Below, piece by piece: positions 9,370-18,928 of a stretch of DNA of 64,000 nucleotides. Under the pieces are notes generated by a model. That model searched no databases. It had not been told where the DNA came from and saw only the letters and a program-made list of their open reading frames with translations. This DNA is from Deltaproteobacteria bacterium (GTDB lineage: Bacteria > JAGRBM01 > JAHCIT01): positions 186,245-250,244 of the forward strand of contig JAHCIT010000001.1 of assembly GCA_026129095.1 (NCBI GenBank), in the 5' to 3' direction. How positions within the stretch are numbered: the stretch's first letter is position 1; each line of letters starts with the position of its first letter. The translations under genes and the position numbers were made by a program.

Positions 9370-11139
9370 CTAGCTCTGTTCTTCAAGCGTTGAGATGTCC
9401 CCTGGCGGAAGGCCCAGTTCCTGCGCTTTCAGGAGCCGCCGCATGATCTTGCCACTCCGGGTCTTGGGCAACCAGTCGCGGATCTCAATTTCGCGGGGAG
9501 CAACGGCCGGGCCGAGCCGCTTGCGGGCAAAGGCCATCAGATCGCGCTTCAGATTGTCGTTCGCAATAATTCCCTTCTTCAGCGTCACGAATGCCTTGAT
9601 GACCTCCATCGCCACGGGATCGGGTTTACCGATGACACCTGCCTCTGCGACCGAGGGATGCTGCATCAGGGTACTTTCAACCTCGAACGGGCCGATGAGA
9701 TGGCCCGCTGTTTTGATGACGTCGTCGGCCCGGCCCACGAACCAGTAGTATCCATCGGCATCGCGTAATGCGAGGTCTCCCGACAGGTACCATCCGTCGG
9801 CAAAACTCTTCCGGTAACGCTCCTCGTTATTCCAGTAACCCCGGAACATGGACGGCCAGCCAGGACGCAGCGCCAGTTCGCCCTGGACGCCGGGTTCGGT
9901 GATAATTTTGAGGCTGCCGTCTTCCTGCTTTGCGATCAGAGCCGCCTCGATGCCGGGTAACGGTCGGCCCATTGAGCCCGGGCGGATATCCATGCAGGCA
10001 TAGTTCGCCACCATGATCCCCCCGGTCTCGGTCTGCCACCAGTTGTCATGGAAAGGCTTTCCAAGCACTCGCTCGCTCCAGACTACAGCCTCCGGATTGA
10101 GCGGCTCACCCACACTTCCCATAAACCGGACCCTGGATAGGTCATATTTTTTCACCGGCTCTTCGCCAGCCTTCATCAGCATCCGGATAGCCGTGGGAGC
10201 CGTATACCAGACGGTGACTTTTTGCTCCTGAAGAATGCCGTACCACCGGTCCACGGCGAAATCGGCTTCGTCGACAATGTTCGTCACACCGAGCGTAAGC
10301 GGCGCGATGATACCGTAAGAAGTGCCGGTCACCCAGCCAGGATCGGCCGTGCACCAGAATACATCGTCTGGATGGAGGTCCAGTGCAAACTTGCCCGTAA
10401 GCTGGTGGACCACAACCGCCTGATGGACATGGATAGCACCTTTCGGCGTACCGGTGGTGCCGCTCGTAAAATGGAGAATGGCGGGCATCTCAGGATCGGT
10501 CGGACCAATCTCGTAGGAATCCGAAGCGCCGGACATAAGAGTGGCGAAGTCGAGACAACCCGGCTCGCTGACCGCACCCCCTTCATCACTCACGAGAATC
10601 ACATGCCGGAGCGCCGGAAGCTTTTCCCGAATCTGGGCGACTTTCTTCCGGTACAGGCTCTCGCTGGTGATCAGAACAGTCGCCCCGCTGATCGACACCC
10701 GGGTCTGAATTGGTTCCGGGCCGAAAGCCGAGAACATGGGGCAGAAAACGGCCCGGTGCTTCAGGATGCCTATGGCTGAAATATACAGTTCCGGGACGCG
10801 GCCCATCAGCACGCAAATCCGCTCTCCTGCCGCAACTCCAAGCGATGCCAAGACATTAGCGAAACGGTTCGACAGTGAGGACAGTTCGGCATAGGTGATA
10901 TCACGATTCGTCCCGTGCTTCCCCAGCCAGCGGATCGCTGTGTGCCCGGCATTGGAACCGGTCGCATGCCGGTCGGCCGCTTCATATGCGATGTTGAGCC
11001 CCCCCCCTCCAGGCAGGCCAGTAACCAGCTTCTTTGCTTCGTCCCATGTGAAGGTCCGTCGGGTGCCATCGTAGTCTTTCAGATTGGCACCGGATCGGTC
11101 GCTTTCGGTCTTCCGGATTGGCTGGTAACCCTCAAGCAT
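9370..11139 (-). CDS. AMP-dependent acyl-CoA / acetyl-CoA synthetase
   Basis: A 589-residue adenylate-forming enzyme of the acetyl-CoA synthetase group, which activates a carboxylic acid to an acyl-AMP and then an acyl-thioester. Visible motifs are A3 [11 protein letters not shown]5-like [11 protein letters not shown]7/A8 [20 protein letters not shown] with KTAGH, and the catalytic lysine in the C-terminal [11 protein letters not shown] start at MLEGYQP (11139), which has AGAGGTG just upstream. It lies 13 nt after the ACP gene and is the last gene of the E1-E2-ACP operon. It may supply acetyl-CoA, or load an acid directly onto the neighbouring ACP; the substrate is not determinable. Confidence 0.88.
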   Translation of the reverse strand: MLEGYQPIRKTESDRSGANLKDYDGTRRTFTWDEAKKLVTGLPGGGGLNIAYEAADRHATGSNAGHTAIRWLGKHGTNRDITYAELSSLSNRFANVLASLGVAAGERICVLMGRVPELYISAIGILKHRAVFCPMFSAFGPEPIQTRVSISGATVLITSESLYRKKVAQIREKLPALRHVILVSDEGGAVSEPGCLDFATLMSGASDSYEIGPTDPEMPAILHFTSGTTGTPKGAIHVHQAVVVHQLTGKFALDLHPDDVFWCTADPGWVTGTSYGIIAPLTLGVTNIVDEADFAVDRWYGILQEQKVTVWYTAPTAIRMLMKAGEEPVKKYDLSRVRFMGSVGEPLNPEAVVWSERVLGKPFHDNWWQTETGGIMVANYACMDIRPGSMGRPLPGIEAALIAKQEDGSLKIITEPGVQGELALRPGWPSMFRGYWNNEERYRKSFADGWYLSGDLALRDADGYYWFVGRADDVIKTAGHLIGPFEVESTLMQHPSVAEAGVIGKPDPVAMEVIKAFVTLKKGIIANDNLKRDLMAFARKRLGPAVAPREIEIRDWLPKTRSGKIMRRLLKAQELGLPPGDISTLEEQS

Positions 11140-11152
11140 ACCCGCACCTCTG

Positions 11153-11398
11153 CTAGCCGGCCCGCTTTGCCAGATAGACAATGCAGTTGTTGACGGTCAG
11201 GATCTTTTCATAATCAGCTTCGGGAACTTCCACGCCCAGCGCCTCCTTGAGCGCCACGACAAAATTGAGGAAATCCATCGAATCGATATCCAGTTCTTCC
11301 CGCATGTCACGATCCGGTCTGAGTGAACCCAGATCGGCATCAGGAGCGATATCGCCCAGGGCTTTCATGATAGCTTTCTGGATATCCTCATTCTTCAT
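11153..11398 (-). CDS. Acyl carrier protein
   Basis: An 81-residue acidic protein. The phosphopantetheine attachment serine lies in LDIDSMDFL (about residue 38). It overlaps the end of the E2 gene by 4 nt (ATGA), so the two are translationally coupled. This is not the fatty-acid-synthesis locus: no fab genes are present. An ACP placed between a 2-oxoacid dehydrogenase E2 and an adenylating ligase suggests that an acyl group is moved from lipoyl or AMP onto this carrier. AcpS, which would activate it, is encoded about 3.3 kb upstream on the same strand. Confidence 0.9.
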   Translation of the reverse strand: MKNEDIQKAIMKALGDIAPDADLGSLRPDRDMREELDIDSMDFLNFVVALKEALGVEVPEADYEKILTVNNCIVYLAKRAG

Positions 11399-12627
11399 CT
11401 CAGCTTCTCCGGTTCCTGAAGTATCCGATCAATGGCAACCAGAAGCCGGGCGCCCTGGTGTCCGTCAGTTACCCGGTGATCGCCCGAAAGGGTCGCAGTA
11501 ATCACCCGGCGTAAAGCTGTTTTTCCGTCTCTCACCCAAGGCCGTTCCATGGGTGCTCCAAACCCGACGATCGCCACTTGCGGCGGGTAAATGACACCAA
11601 ACAGCGAATCCACTCCCTGATCGCCCAGGCTGGTGACGGTAATGGTGGGATCGGTCATTTCCGAACTTTTCAGCTTGCCGGCCCGGCCCCGTTTCACAAG
11701 ATCACGGAACCGCTGCATCAGTTCGGCAAGATCAGCCTTGTCGGTGTCGTGCAGTGCCGGAGCGATAAGTCCGCCTCCGCGCAGGGAAATTGCCGCTCCC
11801 ACATGGATATTTTCTTTCTGAACAGAACGGCCGTCCTCCCAAAGCGCATTGAGTTCCGGAACTTCACGCAGGGCGAGAGCCGTAGCCTTGAGCAGCAGGA
11901 CAGCATGGATCATCCGTTTTTCCACCGGTAGCTTCCCGTTTTCCGACGTGACCCAGTCGAGAGCAGTAGTGAAATCAATGGCTTGCGAAAGATAATAGTG
12001 CGGAATCTCCCGCTTCGACCGGCTCATGGATGCCGCAATGGCCCGCCGCATCCGGACATGTGGCGTATCGGCTTCAATGGCTGGGATAACTGCGGAGCCG
12101 GTTCCGGACTGCTTGCTGGAAGCTGCTGCCGCGACATCACGGGCTGAAATGGCGCCGCCGGGGCCTGTTCCAGCCATGCCCTTGAGGCTTAGGCCGAGTT
12201 CTGCTGCGAGCCTTGCAGCATAGGGAGATATCCGTAACCGCGACTCTGCCGCGGTGATCTGCGGGCGGTAAGCAGTGGGCGCGGGTGCTGTCGGAGATAT
12301 TGCTGGAGCTTTTACTGGAGCTGCGGGGGTAGGTTTTTCCGTAAGCATGGCCGCTGGTGCCGGCGGAACCGGAAGAGAGGACTCTTTTTCGGCAGCGGTG
12401 CGAATCAGGGCAAGGACCGTCCCGACCGGAACCTTCTGTCCGGGTTCGACAAGAAATCGCTCGATCACTCCATTAATATGGCATTCGACATCCACGGCTG
12501 CCTTGTCGGTTTCCACTTCGGCAATGATCTCACCCCGACGAATCGCGTCGCCTGGCTTTTTCCGCCAGGCAACAAGTTTCCCCTCGCCCATGTCGGCGCC
12601 AAGGCTCGGCATGACAAACTCAGCCAT
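11395..12627 (-). CDS. 2-oxoacid dehydrogenase E2 (dihydrolipoamide acyltransferase)
   Basis: A 410-residue E2. One N-terminal lipoyl domain has the lipoylated lysine in ETDKAAV (about residue 44). An Ala/Pro-rich linker follows, then a peripheral-subunit-binding domain ([14 protein letters not shown], about 130-165) and the catalytic core ending with the acyltransferase signature DHRVTDG. The start at 12627 ([10 protein letters not shown]) puts the lipoyl domain at the N-terminus as expected, and overlaps the E1 beta stop by 8 nt. It transfers the acyl group from E1 to CoA; here transfer to the coupled ACP is a plausible alternative. No E3 dehydrogenase gene is in the window. Confidence 0.93.
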   Translation of the reverse strand: MAEFVMPSLGADMGEGKLVAWRKKPGDAIRRGEIIAEVETDKAAVDVECHINGVIERFLVEPGQKVPVGTVLALIRTAAEKESSLPVPPAPAAMLTEKPTPAAPVKAPAISPTAPAPTAYRPQITAAESRLRISPYAARLAAELGLSLKGMAGTGPGGAISARDVAAAASSKQSGTGSAVIPAIEADTPHVRMRRAIAASMSRSKREIPHYYLSQAIDFTTALDWVTSENGKLPVEKRMIHAVLLLKATALALREVPELNALWEDGRSVQKENIHVGAAISLRGGGLIAPALHDTDKADLAELMQRFRDLVKRGRAGKLKSSEMTDPTITVTSLGDQGVDSLFGVIYPPQVAIVGFGAPMERPWVRDGKTALRRVITATLSGDHRVTDGHQGARLLVAIDRILQEPEKLR

Positions 12628-13600
12628 GACGGCCCAGAATCTCCTGTGCCGCGGCAACAATGTTAGCGGTCTGAGGCAGGGCGGCCGCTTCCATATGCTT
12701 GGCGTAGGGCATCGGCACCTCGGCGCTGCAGACCCGGACTACCGGTGCATCCAGATCGTAAAAGGCCTTCTCCATGATCAGGGCGCTGATCTCTCCGGCA
12801 AAACTGCCAGTACGCCACATTTCATCCACAACCACGACACGGTGGGTCCGGGATACGGATTCGAGAATTGTCGCCTCATCAAGCGGCCTCAGGACGCGAA
12901 TATCCACCACTTCGGCACTGATTCCCGCGGTGGTGAGATCATCCGACGCCTGCAGCGCCTTCCCGAGAGAGCCCCCATAAGCGAAGATCGAGACATCCGT
13001 ACCAGCCCGCCGGATGGTGGAACGACTGATATCAACAGGCTGGAAGGGATCATCCACTTCGCCTTCGACCGGATAGAGCGTGGCATGCTCGAAGATAAAG
13101 ACTGGATCGGGATCCTCAATCGCGGCAACAAGCATGCCGCGGGCATCGTTTGGTGTGGCCGGAGCCAGCACCTTGATACCGGGCACATGGGCGTACCAGC
13201 CCTCAAGGCTGTGGGAGTGCTGGGCGGCGAGCTGGCGGCCGCCACCAGTCGCCATGCGCACGACAAGCGGCACGCTTATCTGGCCGCCCGACATGTGTCT
13301 GAGAGCGGCGGCAGAGTTCACGATCTGGTCCAGCGCGAGCATACTAAAATTGACGGTCATGATCTCCACGATGGGACGCATACCACCGATGGCAGCACCA
13401 ATACCGGCGCCAGTGAAGGTGGACTCCGACAGGGGAGTGTCCCGGATCCGGTCGGGCCCGAATTCGGCGAGCAGCCCCTTGCTGACAGCGAAGGCCCCGC
13501 CGTAGCGGCCCACATCCTCACCCATGAGGAAAACCCGCGGATCGCTTTTCAGGACATGGCGGAGTCCCTCCCTGACCGCCTCCCGGTAGGTCATCTTCAT
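12620..13600 (-). CDS. pdhB: Pyruvate / 2-oxoacid dehydrogenase E1 component, beta subunit
   Basis: A 326-residue transketolase-like subunit. It shows [14 protein letters not shown], the TPLSES segment and the C-terminal [20 protein letters not shown] block typical of PDH or acetoin dehydrogenase beta chains. It pairs with the E1 alpha product to decarboxylate a 2-oxoacid using thiamine diphosphate. The ATG start overlaps the E1 alpha stop by 4 nt. Pyruvate, acetoin and branched-chain substrates cannot be told apart confidently from sequence; pyruvate or acetoin fit best. Confidence 0.93.
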   Translation of the reverse strand: MKMTYREAVREGLRHVLKSDPRVFLMGEDVGRYGGAFAVSKGLLAEFGPDRIRDTPLSESTFTGAGIGAAIGGMRPIVEIMTVNFSMLALDQIVNSAAALRHMSGGQISVPLVVRMATGGGRQLAAQHSHSLEGWYAHVPGIKVLAPATPNDARGMLVAAIEDPDPVFIFEHATLYPVEGEVDDPFQPVDISRSTIRRAGTDVSIFAYGGSLGKALQASDDLTTAGISAEVVDIRVLRPLDEATILESVSRTHRVVVVDEMWRTGSFAGEISALIMEKAFYDLDAPVVRVCSAEVPMPYAKHMEAAALPQTANIVAAAQEILGRHG

Positions 13601-14646
13601 GACCGGGCTCCTGCGGGCGTGTAGACATCACGTGTCAGGTCTTCCACCGCTTCCCACTCACCCGACTCGGCGAACCGGACCGCCTCATCGATTTCTGCAG
13701 CGACCGATTTCTCAAGTTTTTCCACGTCCACATCGCCAACAAGGCCGGCATTGCGGAGGAGTAGCAGGAACGAAGAAATGGGATCCCGGGTCATCCATTC
13801 CGAAACCTCCTCCTTGCTCCGGTAGAGAACCGGATCGGCCATGGAGTGCCCCCGAAACCGGTAAGTCAGGATTTCCAGAAATCTCGGCGTACCGTCCCGG
13901 CGAATCGCCTTTGCGTTGCGCTCGACGGCGGCTTCGACAGCCAGCACATCCATGCCATCAACCTGTTCGGCGTGAACCCCGTAGACACGGGCGTGGGCGG
14001 CGATGTCACGCACAGACTCATGCCGATCCAGAGCGGTTCCCATGGCGTAGAGGTTGTTCTCGCAGATGAAAAGAACAGGCAGCTTCCAGAGCGAGGCCAT
14101 ATTCATGGACTCATGAAACTCGCCTTCGTCGACGGCACCGTCTCCGAAGAAGCAGGCAGTGACATGCGGCTTCGATTCCATTTTGTCGGCAAGGGCCAGT
14201 CCCACTGCAAACGGGATCCCGGCACCTACGATCGCATGGCCCCCATAGAACTTCCGCGAGACGTCGAACAGGTGCATGGAGCCGCCGCGTCCCCGGCTGC
14301 ACCCGTTTACTTTCCCGTACATCTCCGCCATGACAGTGCCGGGAGAAATGCCCCTTGAAATGGCATGCCCGTGTTCCCGGTAAGTCGCCACAACCGAATC
14401 GTCGGAGGTGAGACCGCGCATGGCGCCCACGCAAACCGCCTCTTCTCCAATATACAGGTGCAGAAACCCACGGATCTTGCCGAGGCTGTACAGCTCGTCG
14501 GCCTTCTCCTCAAACCGGCGAATCAGCATCATTTCCCGGACCAGCGACAGGGCATGGTCGCGAGAAGCAGGAACCCCCGGGCCCCTTTTGGGGGGCCGGG
14601 CGGAAGTCCTTTTCCGCTTTGCCGGCTTTCTCCGCTGGACAGCCAT
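13597..14646 (-). CDS. pdhA: Pyruvate / 2-oxoacid dehydrogenase E1 component, alpha subunit
   Basis: A 349-residue thiamine-diphosphate subunit. The TPP-binding motif is [20 protein letters not shown], ending in the conserved ENN (about residues 168-198). The phosphorylation-loop region reads [11 protein letters not shown]. The first 25 residues are very basic ([19 protein letters not shown]) and precede the usual N-terminus; they may be a flexible tail. It is the first gene of a run E1 alpha, E1 beta, E2, ACP and synthetase with 4-8 nt overlaps, so all are expected from one transcript. Confidence 0.93.
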   Translation of the reverse strand: MAVQRRKPAKRKRTSARPPKRGPGVPASRDHALSLVREMMLIRRFEEKADELYSLGKIRGFLHLYIGEEAVCVGAMRGLTSDDSVVATYREHGHAISRGISPGTVMAEMYGKVNGCSRGRGGSMHLFDVSRKFYGGHAIVGAGIPFAVGLALADKMESKPHVTACFFGDGAVDEGEFHESMNMASLWKLPVLFICENNLYAMGTALDRHESVRDIAAHARVYGVHAEQVDGMDVLAVEAAVERNAKAIRRDGTPRFLEILTYRFRGHSMADPVLYRSKEEVSEWMTRDPISSFLLLLRNAGLVGDVDVEKLEKSVAAEIDEAVRFAESGEWEAVEDLTRDVYTPAGARS

Positions 14647-14714
14647 TCTGTTACCCCGTGTTTGTACGCTTCCTTCTTTGTAACCGGCAGTCTGGGGCTT
14701 CCTTATGATCGATG

Positions 14715-15122
14715 TCAGGCCAGTTTTCCGTGCTCGATAACAACAAAAGCAGCCGCAATACCGCCGTCATGGGTAATCGAAAGATGCACACGCAACATGC
14801 CAAGTTTCCGGAGTTCCGATCCGAGCCGCCGGGAAAAGACGAATTCGGGTGCTCTCCGGCCAGTCGAGCGGATCTCCAGGTCTTTCCAGCCAAAACGCCG
14901 TTGCAGTGGCCCCGCTGATTTGTAGAATGCTTCCTTTGCGGCCCAGATTCCGGCCACACGTCGCCACCGGGCGCTTTCAGTCAGCCGTAAAGCACTTCGA
15001 TGCTCGCTGGCAGTGAATGCAGTATGCATAACTGCCGGCCGCCGCATGCAGGACCGGCGGAGCCGGCTCACATCGACAACATCAATTCCAATGCCCGAAA
15101 TGGAAACATCTGGATACCCCAT
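14715..15122 (-). CDS. acpS: Holo-[acyl-carrier-protein] synthase
   Basis: A 135-residue phosphopantetheinyl transferase. It carries the AcpS signatures [14 protein letters not shown] near the N-terminus and [10 protein letters not shown] (about residues 58-67), with the Mg-binding aspartate and glutamate. It transfers 4'-phosphopantetheine from CoA to the serine of acyl carrier proteins. Its stop lies 69 nt upstream of the E1 alpha start, and the OsmC gene ends 4 nt before its own start, so OsmC-AcpS and the E1-E2-ACP operon may be cotranscribed. The nearby ACP is an obvious client, in addition to the fatty-acid ACP. Confidence 0.9.
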   Translation of the reverse strand: MGYPDVSISGIGIDVVDVSRLRRSCMRRPAVMHTAFTASEHRSALRLTESARWRRVAGIWAAKEAFYKSAGPLQRRFGWKDLEIRSTGRRAPEFVFSRRLGSELRKLGMLRVHLSITHDGGIAAAFVVIEHGKLA

Positions 15123-15126
15123 GATC

Positions 15127-15603
15127 TCAGCCAGCGACGACTATCCTGGCCTCGACCGCAACAGGGAAATTCACCGAGTTCATGATGAAACATTGCTGAT
15201 GAGCCTTCTCATGCAGGGATAGTGCCCGGCTTTCGTCGTCGACGCTGGCGATAGTTACCCTCGGACGCAGGGTGGCATGGGTAAACTTCATGACTTCTCC
15301 AGACTTTTCGAGCGTACCGGATATTTCGTCTTCATAGGCCAGCACCCTCACCTTCGACAGGGAACAGATGGCCAGATAGGTAAGTGCATGGCAGGCGGCG
15401 AGGGACGCCATGAGAAGATCTTCGGGGTTGTGTTTTGACAGATCGCCCTTGTAGCCCGGCGCGGCGCTGGCGGTAATCGGTGCTTTGCCCTGCACTTCCA
15501 GCGCAAGATCGCGGGAGAAGCTACCATAGTCGAAAGCAGTACCGCTGGCACCTCCGGTCCATCTCAGCTTGCATCGGAACTCATGGGAAGCTGCTTCAGC
15601 CAT
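15127..15603 (-). CDS. OsmC/Ohr-family peroxiredoxin-like protein
   Basis: A 158-residue OsmC-fold protein. The two expected cysteines lie in LAACHALTYLA (about residue 72) and HQQCFIMNSV (about residue 141), and the NPEDLLMASLAACH helix is intact. Family members reduce organic hydroperoxides with a thiol pair in a domain-swapped dimer. It lies directly upstream of acpS (4 nt apart) and is the last chromosomal gene before the island's left boundary at 15726. Confidence 0.9.
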   Translation of the reverse strand: MAEAASHEFRCKLRWTGGASGTAFDYGSFSRDLALEVQGKAPITASAAPGYKGDLSKHNPEDLLMASLAACHALTYLAICSLSKVRVLAYEDEISGTLEKSGEVMKFTHATLRPRVTIASVDDESRALSLHEKAHQQCFIMNSVNFPVAVEARIVVAG

Positions 15604-15725
15604 TGGCTATTACCTCCAAACAAGACACTATCCCTGCCCCCGAGCAGTTCCAGAAGGACTTTTGTCACTGTCTGATGACGATGCCTTGCCGACCGGAAGC
15701 GGATGTCCGAACGGAATAAAGAATC

Positions 15726-15750
15726 TGGTGGAGGCGCCGGGAATTGAACC
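15726..15750. repeat. Left attachment site (copy of tmRNA 3' end)
   Basis: Exactly 25 bp match the last 25 bases of ssrA at 56675-56699, including the complement of the encoded CCA end (TGGT) and the T-arm. Flanking bases differ on both sides (C versus A before, A versus C after), so the duplicated core is precisely delimited. The rest of ssrA is absent here. Confidence 0.9.
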
Positions 15751-15864
15751 ACCTGGGCGCTGCCACATAGATGAGCAATTTCGCGGTCTTGGCCAACTAA
15801 CTGCAGAATTTTGCTTAGTAATTTTTCCGATCCAGTTTGCCCGATTCTGGAGCAGTCGGAACCC

Positions 15865-15994
15865 GTCGGACGGGCTGGCGGCACACTGACGGCACATCAA
15901 CGGCGCACAACACACCGGCGTCGCATGCACGGCGCCGGGTTAGATACCCGGCGCCGTCGGATCTAGTTGGACGAGCTGGCGGCACACTGGCGGC
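15865..15994 (+). repeat. Direct repeats resembling integrase arm sites, left end
   Basis: Two 29-nt direct repeats (15865-15893 and 15966-15994, offset exactly 101 bp) differ at three positions and share GCTGGCGGCACACTG. The first continues into CGGCACACTGACGGCACAT (15879-15897), which is identical to 56601-56619 at the other end of the island. After circularisation these would flank the core in the same orientation, as expected of arm-type integrase sites. This gap (15604-16169) holds no gene that I can support. Confidence 0.6.
15929..15957. other. Strong hairpin between the left repeats
   Basis: A perfect 11-bp stem ACGGCGCCGGG / CCCGGCGCCGT with a TTAGATA loop lies between the two left-end direct repeats. 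It shares GGCGCCGGG with the att core. It has no U-tract, so a terminator role is weak; a recombination-related structure is possible. Confidence 0.5.
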
Positions 15995-16078
15995 TCCTGG
16001 TTGCCTGTTTTTGCGCGTACTAAAGAGCCGATTACCGCTCCACCGATGTATTTTGATTGCCCTCAACCGCCCGTTCTT

Positions 16079-16160
16079 CAAAGTAAAGGATCCTTTACTT
16101 TGCCGGATGCTTAGTAAAGGATCCTTTACTAGCGAAATCCGTTAGGAAAGGATCCTTTAC
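16079..16160. promoter_or_regulatory. Three phased GGATCC-centred palindromes upstream of fic
   Basis: Three copies of GTAAAGGATCCTTTAC occur at 16079-16102 (24-bp perfect palindrome), 16112-16131 (20-bp perfect) and 16145-16160 (one mismatch). Their centres are at 16090.5, 16121.5 and 16152.5, exactly 31 bp apart, about three helical turns. The last ends 9 nt before the Fic start codon. This is the architecture of a cooperative operator array. The Fic protein itself has a C-terminal winged-helix region and is the simplest candidate ligand. Confidence 0.8.
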
Positions 16161-16169
16161 CAAGCTGCC

Positions 16170-17321
16170 ATGCGCACGTCCGGCCACAACGAGGAAACTG
16201 CTGTCGCAGGCGAGAAGGTCGGCGCGTTTGTTCCTTTACCCCTGCCCCCCAAGGATCCGCCTTTACGCATCGAAGGCGAACTGGCTACTGCACTTCAGCG
16301 GGCCGAACAGTCCCTTGCACGGCTTGAACTGGCTGGTGAAATGATCCCTTCAAAGGAGTGGTTCCTGTACGCTTTCATGCGAAAAGAGGCCGTTCTGTCG
16401 TCCCAGATCGAGGGTACGCAGGCGACTCTGATGGACCTCCTCAATTTCGAAGCCGGCGGATCGCTTTCCGGCGCAGACGAAACGGATATTCTGGAAGTCT
16501 GCAATTATCTGGATGCGCTCAAATACGCCCGGGCCGAGCTCGCCAAAGCGACAGGTTTACCTGTTTCTATGCGGCTGCTGAACGAAACCCACAAACGTCT
16601 TCTCAAAGGCGTGCGGGGCAGGAGTAAACAGCCCGGCGAAATCCGTCGAAGCCAGAACTGGATTGGCGGCAATCGGCCGGGAACTGCTGTATTTGTACCT
16701 CCGCCCCCACATCGGCTCGCCGGACTTCTCAGTAACCTGGAAAACTACATCCACAAGGACGATGCACTTCCTCCCCTCGTCCGGGCCGGACTCATCCATG
16801 TACAGTTTGAGACCATACATCCCTATCTCGACGGAAACGGACGTATCGGACGGCTCCTGATCACGCTTCTCCTCGAAGAATGGAAACTGCTTTCCGAACC
16901 GCTCCTTTATCTGAGTCTTTATTTCAAACGGAACCAACGTGACTATTATGACCGGCTGAACCGGGTGCGAACCCAAGGCGACTGGGAAAGCTGGCTGGGC
17001 TACTTCCTTACTGGAATTGCAGAAATTGCCGATGAAGCAGTGGACACTTCACGAGAACTGTTCGCAGTCGTCAGCCGCGACCGGGCGAAACTGCTGAAGG
17101 CAAAGGACAGCTCGGTAATGAGTATCCGCCTGTTTGAAGAACTCCCGCGCCGTCCGGTGGTCACGATGCCGGCCGTCGTGAGGGCTCTGCAAACGACCAA
17201 ACCGACTGCGGCCAAGGCAATCAACGTCCTTGAGAGCATCGGTATTCTGATTGAAGAAACCGGCCGAGGACGCGACCGGACCTGGAGATACAAGCACTAT
17301 CTGGACCGCCTGGGCCAGTAA
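16170..17321 (+). CDS. Fic-family protein with autoinhibitory motif and C-terminal winged helix
   Basis: A 383-residue Fic protein. The inhibitory (S/T)xxxE(G/N) motif is N-terminal, SSQIEG at 77-82 (class II). The catalytic HPYLDGNGRIGR is at 217-228. A C-terminal helix-turn-helix (about 315-375, VVTMPAVVRALQTTKPTAAKAINVLESIG) ends in a basic wing. Fic enzymes AMPylate proteins with ATP, and the inhibitory glutamate keeps them off until displaced. This domain order is common among stand-alone bacterial Fic proteins thought to regulate themselves. The three phased palindromes immediately upstream support autoregulation. It is convergent with a second, different Fic gene. Confidence 0.93.
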   Translation: MRTSGHNEETAVAGEKVGAFVPLPLPPKDPPLRIEGELATALQRAEQSLARLELAGEMIPSKEWFLYAFMRKEAVLSSQIEGTQATLMDLLNFEAGGSLSGADETDILEVCNYLDALKYARAELAKATGLPVSMRLLNETHKRLLKGVRGRSKQPGEIRRSQNWIGGNRPGTAVFVPPPPHRLAGLLSNLENYIHKDDALPPLVRAGLIHVQFETIHPYLDGNGRIGRLLITLLLEEWKLLSEPLLYLSLYFKRNQRDYYDRLNRVRTQGDWESWLGYFLTGIAEIADEAVDTSRELFAVVSRDRAKLLKAKDSSVMSIRLFEELPRRPVVTMPAVVRALQTTKPTAAKAINVLESIGILIEETGRGRDRTWRYKHYLDRLGQ

Positions 17322-17365
17322 CATAGCCATGACGGTCCCTGCCCTTTGGCAGGAGATCTAAACCA

Positions 17366-18595
17366 TCAGAACCGGTCGGGGAAAAGCCCCGGAAGCCACC
17401 GCGATGCCAGTCTGGCCGGAAACACAAGTCGTAGTGGCGAACGCGGGCTTTCGGATGACAGAACGCCGTTCTCCACCAGCGAGGAAACGATCCGGCGGCC
17501 GTGGCGGTCGCTGGCACCAACTACGGAGGCGATGTCGGAGCGAGGCAGCTCCCCCCGGTACAGAATCGCATCCAGAACGCTACCGGATTTAGGCGGAAGC
17601 CGTCCCAAGCGGATTTCTTCTTCCACCCACAGGCGGATTCGAACGCTCAGACGCTCCGGCTGCACCAGTTCCCCCATAAAGGCGACCTGATCACGGCAAA
17701 CCTCCAGGAAGAACCGGGTAAAGTCCGCAAGCGCCTCCTCGCTCAGGTTTCCCCGTCCGTCGAGACTGTTCCGCCGCGGTAGATCGCAATTGGCCAGAAG
17801 ACTCTTGTATTTCTCCACGCTCCGGGCGAGCCCGCGGGCGACCGACCAGACCCCGCCCGTGTCGAGCGTCTCCAGCAGCATTCCATGCGACATCAGCCGT
17901 GCGACACGTCCGTTTCCATCCAGGAATGGATGAACCCATAACAGGCGGTGATGGGCAGCAGCGGTCGAGACAATCAAATCGACTTTCCCAAGCCGCACAT
18001 AGGCCTCTTCGAAATGGGTCATAAACCGGGGCAGTGAACCCGGACTCACCGGAATATGGCCGCCGACTTTCACGTCGTGCTTCCGGAATTCGCCCGGTTC
18101 GACCCTGTGACGCTCTCCCGTTTGCGGATCCTCCGCCCACAGGAGAGTCTCCGGCAATGCTTCGCAGAACCGGCGGTGGATGTCGCGTATGCCATCCACC
18201 TTCGCCACACGGCCCGAAAGCCCGCCTTCGTCGATCCACTTCTGAATGGCGATATGCGCCTTCGCTCCGAACTGGAGATCCCGCTTGCGGCTGTCGTCGC
18301 TGTAGTCGTTATTCAGCGCCCGCTCGATATCGACCGGGTGAGTATCGTGGCCTTCGATGAGATTGCTGAAGTAGCAGTTCATGGACCGGACGAGAGCTGC
18401 AAGCGCAGCCCGGACACCAGCCGGCAGGCTGCTCCGAAAGCCGGCTGACCGGGCCGCAAGTTGCAGTGCCATATCCGACAAATCGGCCCGGTGACGGGAA
18501 CCGTCGCCGATCCGCATCGGCTCCATGAGCGAAGGGTTTTCACCCCGGTCTTCAGCGGCCCGAACAGGCCGTTTTATGTCCGCTTTCGTGCCCAC
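17366..18595 (-). CDS. Second Fic-family protein
   Basis: A 409-residue Fic protein, distant from its neighbour. The inhibitory motif SNLIEG is at 77-82 and the catalytic HPFLDGNGRVAR at 222-233. A C-terminal winged-helix-like segment (SGSVLDAILYRGELPRSDIASVV...DRHGRRIVSSLVENGVL) follows. It starts with GTG at 18595; an ATG at 18526 would remove a poorly conserved N-terminus. All catalytic residues for AMP transfer are present. It ends 45 nt from the stop of the first Fic gene, facing it. Two unrelated Fic enzymes side by side suggest accretion of stress modules at the island's left end. Confidence 0.9.
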   Translation of the reverse strand: MGTKADIKRPVRAAEDRGENPSLMEPMRIGDGSRHRADLSDMALQLAARSAGFRSSLPAGVRAALAALVRSMNCYFSNLIEGHDTHPVDIERALNNDYSDDSRKRDLQFGAKAHIAIQKWIDEGGLSGRVAKVDGIRDIHRRFCEALPETLLWAEDPQTGERHRVEPGEFRKHDVKVGGHIPVSPGSLPRFMTHFEEAYVRLGKVDLIVSTAAAHHRLLWVHPFLDGNGRVARLMSHGMLLETLDTGGVWSVARGLARSVEKYKSLLANCDLPRRNSLDGRGNLSEEALADFTRFFLEVCRDQVAFMGELVQPERLSVRIRLWVEEEIRLGRLPPKSGSVLDAILYRGELPRSDIASVVGASDRHGRRIVSSLVENGVLSSESPRSPLRLVFPARLASRWLPGLFPDRF

Positions 18596-18613
18596 GATAA
18601 TTTCATTATTATC
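18596..18613. promoter_or_regulatory. Inverted repeat at the second fic promoter
   Basis: GATAAT (18596-18601) and ATTATC (18608-18613) form a perfect 6-bp inverted repeat with a 6-nt spacer, directly abutting the GTG start of the second fic gene. The neighbourhood is very AT-rich (ATCATATACTTATACTA), as in a promoter. An autoregulatory operator is possible. Confidence 0.45.
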
Positions 18614-18928
18614 ATATACTTATACTATTTCATAGATCATCCATGTCCGTTTATTTGGCCGCTATTAGAGCCTTACATTGAGGCCGGAAGAGGCCGGTCC
18701 GTCGGCCGGGGCTTCTACGACGAAATAACTTGGGCTGTCAGCGAACATAAGCGGGTATCGCCTGTGCCTGTCCTGCGAATAGTATGAGATAAGCTGATAC
18801 CAAGACCCTGATCGCTCACTTACGAAACTCAACCTGTGGTTAAGTAATGTGTGACGTTCTCAAGATCCAAATCTCCCCCTCCCCCGAGACAGTTGAAACG
18901 GACCAGCACCGCGAATTATTCCGCCGGA

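Noticed and set aside
12275-13624. 449-codon open frame on the plus strand across E1 beta and E2
   Set aside because: Antisense to two genes with complete catalytic motifs; composition is that of a GC-driven shadow frame.
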